Source of the DNA: Beaufortia kweichowensis
Taxonomy: Eukaryota; Chordata; Actinopteri; Cypriniformes; Gastromyzontidae
DNA: 64,000 bases
Assembly (NCBI GenBank): GCA_019155185.1
Contig: CM032802.1
Span: forward strand, 15,721,228 to 15,785,227
Direction: 5' to 3'
Under the pieces are notes generated by a model. It had not been told where the DNA came from. It did no database searches and was given only the letters and a program-made list of their open reading frames with translations. Within the stretch, counting starts at the first letter, position 1. Each line of letters begins with the position of its first letter. Below, piece by piece: positions 56,371-64,000 of the stretch. The position numbers were made by a program, and so were the translations under genes.

Positions 56371-58015
56371 ATATTTAATACATTTTGCATCCCATTTTAG
56401 ATTGTAGGTTTTCCTGATTAATTGTGAAGGGGAGAAATTCGGGTAAAAAAGTTTCAATCCTTTTACAGAGAATTGAAGTATATAGTTTATAGTCCACATT
56501 TAAAATTGAGATTGGTCTATATGAATCACAAAGTTCCTTATTTTTACCCTCTTTTGGGATTACAGTTATGACAGCTTCCTTCCATGATGGGGGGAGTTTT
56601 CCTTCTTTAAGAGTCCCATTAAATGATCTTAACAAGATTGGTTTCAAATCCTCCCTAAAGATTGTACCATTCAGTACCATTCAGATGGGAGGCCGTCACT
56701 GCCTGGAGATTTATTGTTTTTTAGTCCACTTATCGCTTTATCTACTTCTTCTATCATGATTGGTGCTGTGAGGAATTTGTTTTGGATTGTGCCAATTGTG
56801 GGTAGATCTAGGGTGTCCAAAAATGTTTTCATCTTTTCTGTATTTACCACTGGGGGTTGAGAATATAATGATTTATAATAATTCTGAAAAATAGTTTCTA
56901 CCTTTTCTGGTTCATATAGTAATTGCTTTGTCTTAGGATCCTGAATTTTGTAGACTGTATTTAACGCTTGTTGTTTCTTTAATCGTCTAGCTAATATCTT
57001 TGTACTTTTGGGACCAGACTCATAATAAGACTGCTTCGTGTATCTCAACTTTTTCTCTACCTCACTTTTCAAAATGTCATTTATCTTTCCCCTTATTTCT
57101 CTCATTTGCTTATGTATCTCTAGGTCTTGTTTATTCTTATGTCTGTGTTCTAGAGTTTGAAGTTCTTTAACTAGGTTATCATATGTTGCTAATCTAGCCT
57201 TTTTGAAAGCTGCAGTCAATGCTAATATCTTCCCCCGTATAACTGCCTTAGCAGCATCCCAAACAATAATGGGGCTGACATCCCCTGTATCATTCTCCTC
57301 CTTATATAGCTTAATATCATTTTTTATTTGTTGAAGTATTTCTTTATTATTTAATATTCCTACATTAAGTCTCCACAATGTGTTCTTTTTTCAAGTGTTC
57401 ATGTCTATTTTTAATTTAATTACACTATGGTCTGATAAATCAGCTACACCGATTTCACATTCTTTCAATTTATGTAGATGATCTTTACTTATCATAAAAT
57501 AATCAATTCGTGAGTGGACTTTATGTGGTACTGAATAGTGAGTATAATCTCTGGATAATGGGTGAATCTCTCTCCACACATCAATTAGGCCAAGATCTTC
57601 CATAAGACTCCTAACACATGTTGAAATTGGTCTTTTTCTTTTACAATGGCTGGTGGTATCCAATCTTGGATTTAATACTACATTAAAATCCCCCCCCAAA
57701 ATTAGAACTCCCTCTGTCTCTTGAGCCACCATATCAAACGGGGACTTGAATTTTTTTTTTACCACTTTCAGGCGGGGCATAAACATTGATCAATGTAACC
57801 AATGTATTCTCAATTTTGCCCTTTACTAAAATATATCTTCCTTCCTTGTCACTTATTTCCTTACAGTATTCAAAGCTGACTGAGTTAGGGATGAGAACTG
57901 CCACTCCTCTCCTATGTCCCTTTTTAAAGGAGCTATAGAAACTGTTTATATAACCAAGTTTCTTTAACTTTTCATGCTCTTGTTGTGTAAGATGTGTCTC
58001 CTGCAAAAACACCAC
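56371..58015 (-). pseudogene. L1-like LINE #3 ORF2, 3' part missing
   Basis: On the minus strand: endonuclease (VFLQETHLTQQEHEKL, GGDFNVVLNPRL, SRIDYFMIS, SDHSVIKL) with a frameshift in an A9 run near 57755 and a stop near 57390. Then the linker (LEHRHKNKQDLEIHKQ) and the reverse transcriptase start (LKNNKSPGSDGLPSEWY, stop/frameshift near 56675, then VITVIPKEGKNKELCDSYRP). Similarity stops around 56420-56371, before the catalytic YADD, at the end of the fold-back element. A LINE normally loses its 5' end, not its 3' end, so a later deletion or rearrangement removed it. Confidence 0.88.
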
Positions 58016-58638
58016 CTGTGCTTTTTCTTTTTTAATTTTAGCTAAGACTTTCCCCCTTTTAGCTGGATTACGTAATCCATTTATATTTTGTTATATAATT
58101 TTCATTAAATTCTAAATTGACTTTGAGTAAGTAAACAGCCTCCAAAATTCTGAGAACCATAAACTTCCAAACACAATAGAAAACACATTTCAACTGTAGT
58201 GTATCTTAAACGGACTTCCTGAACAGTGAAAATACAAGTAAAAAAAAATTGATAAATAAATACTGAAAATGGGTGTACTTATGCACCTAACAAGTCCTGT
58301 TGGAGGTATGCGGGGCTAGCCTTGGAGAAGGGGCCCGCCCTAGATGCGTGAAGCAGCTTACCTCAAATATGCTACTCACCACAGACTCTAGTTGAAAGTC
58401 CAACAAAATTAAATGAAACGAATTAAATAAAATGTTGGGTTCCTCCCTAACAGTCAAAAATATTGTTTCAAAGTCTGATTCGTTTTACAAAGGGTATCTT
58501 ACGTTTTATGAACGATTCTAGATCTCACCACAACAGGTGCTCAGCAATTCGCATTTCCTCTGTTATATCGGTGGCCTGTGTTGGAATTTTTTGTCGAACT
58601 CATAGGCTCCTCTCTGGGTCTTTGTTGCCAGCGCTTTG
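58016..58638 (-). other. LINE #3 ORF2 start and inter-ORF region
   Basis: The region between LINE #3 ORF1 and the recognisable endonuclease frame. The N-terminal endonuclease residues before VFLQETH are interrupted. No other feature seen. Confidence 0.6.
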
Positions 58639-59606
58639 CTAGGTCATGCAGTTTTGTAGCCGTTCTTCCAGAGGATCGGTTCTGGGATCCGTTGCGCTAC
58701 CACCTTCGTTATTCGTCGCTGACCTCCTGATGATCCCGCAGGCCATCATGTCTTTCTCCGCTTCGTCGGGGGTATTATAAGTACGTGCCCCATCGCTCCA
58801 ATGTATGCGTATTTTCGTGAAAGGGGTCTGAAACCGTATCTTCTCTTCTTTTAGCGCTTTCTTTATGCCATTGTATCCTTTACGTTTCTGCATTATTTCT
58901 GTTGCGTAGTCGTGATCGAACGAAATGGGACGACTCTGTATCTGTATCCGCTTTTGCCAAGCCAGTTTCAGAACTGACTCTTTAACCGCGATCTGAAGGA
59001 AATTAACAATGATAGATCGTGGAGGCGAATTTGGATTTGGCTTTGGGAGCAAGGCTCTGTGTGCGCGTTGGATTTGGAGATCAATGTCAAGTCCCAGTTC
59101 ATTCTTGAGGAGCACGTCCACGAACTGAGCTACTGAACTTCCATCCTCTGCGCCCTCCAGAATTCCATAGATTCGAACGTTGTTTCTGCGTGATCTTGAT
59201 TCAATGTCGGTCAGTTTGTCTTGCATTTCTCGGTTCTTTCAGAGTGTTTTCATCAGAGCAGCGTTTGCCTCGATAGCGCACGTCTCCAGCTGTTCGATGC
59301 GGTTTTCTGGCTCGGTAAGTCTTGTTGTTTTTGAATTTCGCTAGTATCCGTTGATAGTTTTTCATTTATTTCTTGTTTAAACTGAGCGAATTCCTGTTTC
59401 ATGCTCTCCTTGAATTCTTCCGTAAATGATCTTAAATCTGTCTTCATTTCTTTTTTTCAAGTCATTGATTTGTTTGCTTTAGCACCCCCACTCATTTTAA
59501 GTCAGAATGCGAGTTAAGAATTTGAATTTCAGGGGTTAAATCTGTCTGACTGTCAGGAGCTACTGATTATGCAGCTGTTCACTCTGCCATATCAACCGGA
59601 AGCCAT
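58639..59606 (-). pseudogene. L1-like LINE #3 5' UTR and ORF1
   Basis: ORF1 reads from about 59490 (MSGGAKANKS). A Lys/Glu-rich N-terminus (TDLRSFTEEFKESMKQEFAQ, 59447-59253) is separated by a frameshift near 59240 from the main frame 59226-58639: ESRSRRNNVRIYGILEGAED (end of coiled coil and RRM start), QIQRAHRALLPK, SIIVNFLQIAVKESVL and the C-terminal domain to GIIRRS. The 5' end lies near 59606 with ATATGGCAGAGTGAACAGC. Apart from the frameshift, ORF1 is well preserved. Confidence 0.85.
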
Positions 59607-59982
59607 ATCTAAACTTTATTTTCTGCCAAATAGCTCTGTCATGTAGTTCACCTGGCTCTGGGAAACTTTTTACCATTCAAAAACTTCAAGATCTTAGCAG
59701 ACAGTTTTGCAGTGAAAGAAGAACTGCCTTTCCAGCGACTGCATACTTTCTCCTTTTTCTTTTGTTCTGGCCAGAAGATTTAACAGGCAGAGAGCATTCC
59801 ACCACAAGAAGTCGAAAATGACTTTTCTACTGGCATTTTGACTACGAGTGCTTGGTTGATACGGCTTTCAGTGGTTGGTCGGCAAAAATCCTAATTGGAG
59901 CACCGCTATTTTTAACTTGATTTTTCTGACTGCCTTTTGACAAAGAGGAATGAACCTTATTAGATCATTAACAAAAACTTAC
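59607..59982 (-). other. Intron or unresolved exon 2 of the DUF4806-type gene
   Basis: The minus strand has an acceptor-like AAAAGGCAG and short open stretches (RPTTESRINQALVVKMPVEK; later a Lys/Arg-rich KKKEK segment near 59750), but no frame runs through. It may hold the decayed second exon. Confidence 0.35.
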
Positions 59983-60173
59983 AGGAGGTCATTTTACGTT
60001 TCACCAAGGTGAATGTCATCCAATCATCCTGAGGGGGCTGTTGATTGTCGGCTGCTGGCTTTTCCCCTTTTTTTTGGCCATCTAATATTTTTTTTTACAA
60101 CATCAATCCAGTTGTCTGGGGCAGTTCCCTCCACTTCCTTGCCATGCTCCACCCACACAGCCCTGGCATACAT
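59983..60173 (-). pseudogene. DUF4806-type first coding exon with frame change
   Basis: ATG at 60173 (an alternative ATG lies at 60182). It encodes YARAVWVEHGKEVEGTAPDN, then WIDVVKKNIRWPKK, an N-terminal module seen before the linker in fish DUF4806 proteins. After the A8 run the continuing similarity (PQDDWMTFTLVKRKMTS) is in another frame. The exon ends at the strong donor T|GTAAGTTTTT. One base more or less in A8 would restore the frame, so a homopolymer error is possible. Confidence 0.65.
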
Positions 60174-60646
60174 GACATACATGGGAAGTAAAAGCACATT
60201 TATAAAGTGTTAGCATGTTTCCACATTATCAAACTGCTACAAACAAGCACAAATGCCATCAGAAATTATTTATATTGGATTGTCAATACTTCAATCATGA
60301 AAAAATGTGCCAACAGAACCAACATTTTCATGAGGGAGGCAAGCCACCTTGCAGAACAGGTCAGTTTCAAACAGTTGTCGTCTTTTCATCCTGCCTTGTC
60401 CATTTCTTGTGTACACTATATTGAGAAGCTTAGAGCTGCATGGCTTCTCAAACAATGCAGATGTGTAACGCTGGTGCAGGACATCACATACCAAAATGCC
60501 ATCTCCTCTTCTTTCTCTAATAAAAGCAAATCTTTCAAGAAAAAACAACTGTCCTTTTCATTTGTAGAAACAAACATTTGAGGTTGTGCTTCAGGCTGTG
60601 TTTTGCTCCTGTTAGCTTTTGCATATTCTATCTCTGATAATCGCCA
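60174..60646. other. Non-coding stretch before the Harbinger element
   Basis: Overlapping short open frames on both strands (60207-60581) show no recognisable domain. It presumably holds the promoter side of the DUF4806-type gene, but no core promoter stands out. Confidence 0.45.
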
Positions 60647-60696
60647 GGGGTCTCGTTTATAAAGCGTGCGTTTTTATAGATTTTTTATAGCGTTTT

Positions 60697-60791
60697 TATA
60701 GATCACAACCTTTGCATGGGAACTGGCGTATGCACGTTTCCAGACCCGTTTTGTGCGTACACCAGTTCCCATGCAAAGGTTGTGATCTATA
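60697..60791. repeat. 39-bp inverted repeat (hairpin) near the Harbinger end
   Basis: Arms 60697-60735 and 60753-60791 are inverted copies with two mismatches (core ATCACAACCTTTGCATGGGA) around a 17-nt loop. The transcript could fold into a stable stem. It may be the remains of a second, short Harbinger-type element, since the loop-side motifs (GTGCGTAC) resemble its termini. Confidence 0.8.
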
Positions 60792-61412
60792 AAAGACAAA
60801 CTTGACGGGAGAATGTGCGCAACTTTAAGCAAACTTTGAGCCGTGCGTACGCACATTCTGGAGACAAAGGGAATTGGCGACACAGTTGGTGAGGTTGTGA
60901 ACTGAAGTTAGATTGTAGAAAATAAATGTGAGAAGAACGATTTTAAGAATTGATGACCCCCCACCACACACACACACACATTTAATTTCACTCCATTTCA
61001 TACGTTAGATCCACGTTATCATGAAGATTAAATCCAACAGTGTTATTTGTGCCGATTGTTTTATATACATCTAGTAAAATCCAAACTTAAATAAAAATGT
61101 ATTCAAAAAAAATGTAATCAGCGCTGCCTCACAGTCACAACGGGAGCGCAGGAGGAGATGGCGCGATTATATGTGATACAGAATAGCATGAAATACACTT
61201 TTATTAGAGAACTGCAGAACACAGTGTAAAAATGAAATATTTTCCTTAAATAATGTACATATATCATAAAATGTCAAAGTCTGCAAATACAGCCATTAAG
61301 CTGTCGCACAATCGTTCATCGGTCCTAACTATTATGGTGTCATGAAGAAGCATGTGTTCACTATAACATTTTCGTCTTAAATGTTTCTTTTGGAATCTAT
61401 CATCTCACCCTA

Positions 61413-61769
61413 TAGGTCTGGTATATCACAGCCGTCCCTGAGTGCCATAACATCTGTCGTTTTGAATGGTATACTTTTAATATGGGTAGTCGATACATCA
61501 GGTTCCCCTACACTGTGCGAGAACAGGCCGAAATTAAAATGCAATTTGCAGCAATGTCTGGTTTCCCAAATGTAATCGGCGCAATTGACTGCACTCATGT
61601 TGCTATAAGGGCACCATCTGAAAATGAATTTGCTTATGTTAATAGAAAGCATGTGCATTCTATTAATGTGCAAGTCATATGTGACTCCAACATGACCCTC
61701 ACAAACATTGTGGCACGCTGGCCTGGTTCAACACATGATTCCTTTATCTTGACACATAGCAGTGTAGGT
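61413..61769 (+). pseudogene. HARBI1-like nuclease, N-terminal part
   Basis: A DDE nuclease of PIF/Harbinger transposons. SGISQPSLSAITSVVLNGIL (from 61413) is in one frame; after a one-base slip near 61475 it continues RYIRFPYTVREQAEIKMQFA, SGFPNVIGAIDCTHVAIRAP, NVQVICDSNMTLTNIVARWP, GSTHDSFILTHSSVG. The first two catalytic Asp residues are in AIDCTH and STHDS. Coding sequence stops abruptly at SSVG (61769), where LTR-type DNA begins. The middle of the protein is missing. Confidence 0.9.
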
Positions 61770-62368
61770 GTGGCAGAATGAATGGAGTTGCTAATGGTGA
61801 TTGGCACTTGGGATGGCCAATTGGCAGTGAGGGTACACTATTTTAGAGCTGTTTGGGTGCTGCTCGGGATGCGTCACATCTGGACCCTCCCCTTTTCTTT
61901 GTGGTGTCGACGGTGCTGTAAGGTATGTGCAGTTAGCATGTAGCCACTTGGGAATTGTGTTGTAATGATTATTTGTGTGGTACTTAAGTTATTTGTCATC
62001 GTAGCTTTGTTCCGCACTTGGGTGTGTGTCGCCATCGGTTGCCTCGTTAGTGAATCTTGTGACTGCTCTGTTATCAGGTAGGTGAAATCCATCTAAATTG
62101 TAAATACAGCGCTCACCCTTGTTGGGTGCCGGTTGAGTAATGTGCAGTCCCTGTGCTTCAGTCTGACAGTGGCCAAGTTTGGCCTATCCGGTTATTCTGG
62201 GTGGTGAACTATATGTAAGTTCACATAGTGCTGTGGGTAAGTGGTTACTTTTTATCTGTCTGCTTACCGGATTGAAATTTTAGTAGGACACGTAAATAAT
62301 GCTAACTACTTTACGGTATGTCTCTATTTGTTTAAGGATTCTCCCTTTTCGTCCGGGGCGTTTATTGC

Positions 62369-62640
62369 TATCATCATCGTCGCTGCTGCTATTGCTATTG
62401 CTATCATCATCGTCGCTGCTGCTATTGCTATTGCTATCATCATCGTCGCTGCTGCTATTGCTATTGCTATCATCATCGTCGCTGCTGCTATTGCTATTGC
62501 TATCATCATCGTCGCTGCTGCTATTGCTAGTGCTATCATCATCGTCCCTGCTGCTATTGCTATCATCATCACTGTTAATGTTATTGCTATAACCATCATT
62601 GTTGCTGCTCTTGCTATCATCATCACTGCTGCTGCTATTG
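62369..62640. repeat. 33-bp minisatellite made of triplets
   Basis: The unit GCTATCATCATCGTCGCTGC + TGCTATTGCTATT (33 bp, 11 triplets) is repeated about five times almost exactly and then decays. Since 33 is a multiple of three, all frames stay open on both strands (for example AIIIVAAAIAI repeats). I see no evidence of translation. It lies in the putative intron of the LTR leader. Confidence 0.92.
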
Positions 62641-63365
62641 TCATTACCCGGTTTCTTGGTTCTTTTCTTTTTCTTGATTTTTCTTTGAATGTTATGTGGT
62701 TGTTTTTTTGTATTTTGTTTGTTTTATAATGCAAAGTATATTTTCTCTTTTCTTTTTAGTTTGTTGTTTTTGTTGAAGTTGATTGTGTGGATTGGTGCAT
62801 TTAAATGATCACTATTCATTGCTGTATGGTTATTGAATAGGGAATGTTATCATCCAATGTGTTATTTATGCCTGTTTAAAGAATTTCTTATTTGTATATT
62901 TTTCAGGAGTTTGGGGCCCACGGAGAAGGATCTTAGTGGTGGTGGTGGTGGTACTTCAAAGTTTGCCGTGTGGCACTTCTAAAGTGTATGACTCTGTGAT
63001 TTAACCTCACTGTGTGCGTGTGTGCGTGGAAGTGTGCAGTGGGATTACTAGCCTTGGTGATCGCTCCGGTGGGTAACTCCAGTCCTGGGAATTATACATT
63101 TTGTCATGTGTCTCTTCTCTATTGTGTGATTTGTGATTTATTATATTGTAGAATGTGTTACTGATACAGAGCTACCAGGAGTGGCACGGTGTGCTCATTG
63201 ATATTTTAAAGTGATCTTTTATCCTACGATCAAACTAATAAATTTTGTATTTTTATAAATTACCCACGTTTCTTGCCTACACTTTATTTATTAGAGAATC
63301 GAACCAGCGTGACCTACTTAAATAAACCAAGGGTTTTTCTATTTCCTGGGTGAATTTGTCCCAGG

Positions 63366-63377
63366 TGGCGTAGTCGG
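63366..63377 (+). promoter_or_regulatory. Primer binding site, tRNA-Ser type
   Basis: TGGCGTAGTCGG pairs over 12 nt with the 3' end of vertebrate tRNA-Ser (CCGACTACG plus CCA). It lies two bases after the CA that closes the LTR, the standard position. Confidence 0.65.
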
Positions 63378-63614
63378 TTTTCCCACCAGTACTTGAGTCT
63401 GGGCTCTTAGCGTTTAGCGACCAGCTCTTCTCCACCGCACCCCCCCCCCTTTTATGCCACATAGGGAACAGACTAAATTAAGGCGCAATACGTGATGGCT
63501 GGCTTCTTGGTGAGTTGAACAATATTAAAAAGTAGAAACTGTAACAATTTTGTTGCTTTTAATACAATTATAACAATGTTGCTTTTAATATAATTATAAC
63601 CTGCAGGCGCATGT

Positions 63615-63920
63615 CTAAACCCGCAGAGCACAGAGGAAACTCATTATAACGAGGTCCACTCTCGTGCCCGCGCAGTTGTGGAGCGTGCCATCGGCATCCT
63701 GAAATGCAGATGGCGTGCTCTGGATGCCTCGGGTGGCAGACTTTTATACTATCTAGCAAAAGTGTGCAAGATTATAAGGGCGTGTGGTGTTTTGCACAAT
63801 AAAGCACTGAGGAAAGGTATTCCTCTCCCTCCTGATCTCAATCTACCCCAGCATTATGACTCCGAGCCACAGCCCTCTGACCGACAAGAGGGATATCAAC
63901 GAGGTGCAAGAATCCTGTGA
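63615..63920 (+). pseudogene. HARBI1-like nuclease, C-terminal part
   Basis: It resumes LNPQSTEETHYNEVHSRARA, VVERAIGILKCRWRALD with the third catalytic residue (Glu in VERAIG), then KVCKIIRACGVLHNKALRKG and a stop at 63918-63920. Frame is open over the whole segment. The 30-40 residues that normally connect SSVG to LNPQ are absent, so part of the gene was lost with the insertion. Confidence 0.88.
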
Positions 63921-64000
63921 GGATGTCATGCGGCATTTGTAAAGAGAGACAAAACTCAAGGTTCATGTTTTAACTGCATCTTTTAATAATTGTGCAATTT

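Larger units (their letters stand above)
53265..60173 (-). pseudogene. DUF4806-type protein gene, partial and probably decayed
   Basis: Minus-strand exons resemble the uncharacterised DUF4806 family expanded in fish. Exon 60173-59983 has EHGKEVEGTAPDNWIDVV, KNIRWPKK, then (after a frame change in an A8 run near 60075) PQDDWMTFTLVKRKMTS, with the strong donor GTAAGT. A candidate Ser/His-rich exon lies at about 54577-54310. Exons 53983-53846 and 53643-53474 join in phase and carry FPMDMAKFQKKVLSKLVDIH and HIEQLEMMEEFEREEERLK. Exon 53330-53265 has LARIGGKDVRDCVHKILD, then TAG where family members continue. An L1-like LINE and a fold-back element fill the long intron. The function of the family is unknown. 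The frameshift may be a homopolymer error. The stop and missing C-terminus argue for a dead or truncated copy. Confidence 0.7.
61769..63600 (+). mobile_element. LTR retroelement remnant inserted in the Harbinger nuclease gene
   Basis: It begins TGTGGCAGAATGAATGGAG at the point where the nuclease frame breaks. In order: a splice-donor-like CAG|GTAGGTGAAA (62075-62085); T-rich DNA with a 33-bp minisatellite; an acceptor TTTTTCAG|GAG ending at 62906; AATAAA at 63237-63242; CCCA closing the LTR at about 63363; and TGGCGTAGTCGG at 63366-63377, complementary to the 3' end of tRNA-Ser. That makes one LTR of about 1.6 kb plus roughly 220 bp of leader, with no gag or pol. Near the right end a 25-bp sequence (TTGCTTTTAATAcAATTATAA type) is duplicated at 63550-63600. 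Confidence 0.6.
60647..64000 (+). mobile_element. PIF/Harbinger DNA transposon, right end outside window
   Basis: The left terminal sequence GGGGTCTCGTTTATAAAGCG followed by TGCG matches the ends I know from fish Harbinger elements. A related motif GTGCGTACGCACATTC lies near 60843. A harbinger-type nuclease gene follows (61413-61769 and 63615-63920), split by an LTR-containing insertion. The right terminal repeat was not found and probably lies beyond 64000. Confidence 0.65.

Noticed and set aside
62241..62734. Open frames of 97-162 codons (AIIIVAAAIAI and Leu/Ser repeats)
   Set aside because: They come from the 33-bp triplet repeat, which keeps every frame open. Nothing outside the repeat supports coding.

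Overview
This is vertebrate nuclear DNA, almost certainly from a teleost fish and probably a cypriniform. Three things point there: a four-exon 5-hydroxyisourate hydrolase gene, a DUF4806-type multi-exon gene of the kind expanded in fish, and a repeat load of L1-like and CR1/L2/Rex-like LINEs, a chromodomain Ty3/gypsy element, Tc1-like and PIF/Harbinger DNA transposons and several LTRs. There is no sign of bacterial organisation.

Layout. 1-20821 is one large tandem array of tRNA-derived units, open at the left window edge. The units pair a tRNA-Arg(CCT) or a tRNA-Arg pseudogene with an initiator tRNA-Met about 2 nt downstream, and two alternating spacer types separate the pairs. The flanks of the array read well, but the middle (about 3.6-19.3 kb) is full of private small indels and looks like unpolished long-read sequence. 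A 100-N gap (20822-20921) and 1 kb of GA-rich simple repeat follow. From 22 to 36 kb the window is repeats: two candidate minus-strand LTRs, an LTR-like block ending in a tRNA-Ser-type primer binding site, Tc1-like relics, a broken chromodomain gypsy element and a LINE 3' end. At 36076-38382 (minus) lies the one complete gene, urah, with an N-terminal peroxisomal targeting signal of the PTS2 type and a C-terminal YRGS tail.

39-48 kb holds two broken L1-like LINEs in tandem, the first split by a solo LTR. 48-53 kb is further LINE, LTR and simple-repeat sequence. 53.3-60.2 kb (minus) carries exons of a DUF4806-type gene. Its long intron holds a 1.72-kb fold-back (inverted repeat) element and a third L1-like LINE. 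The gene has a frameshift in its first exon and a stop in its last visible exon, so it is decayed, truncated or misassembled. From about 60.65 kb to the right edge is a PIF/Harbinger transposon. Its nuclease gene is split by an LTR-containing insertion that shares its layout (splice-like sites, AATAAA, tRNA-Ser primer binding site) with the 26.9-28.1 kb block.

There is no operon or pathway here. The most interesting items are the Arg/initiator-Met tRNA array with its fixed anticodon-arm lesion, the fold-back element and the LINE 3' loss beside it, the DUF4806-type gene, and the pair of LTRs whose leaders look spliced. Family names rest on recognised protein or nucleotide motifs, with no database search.
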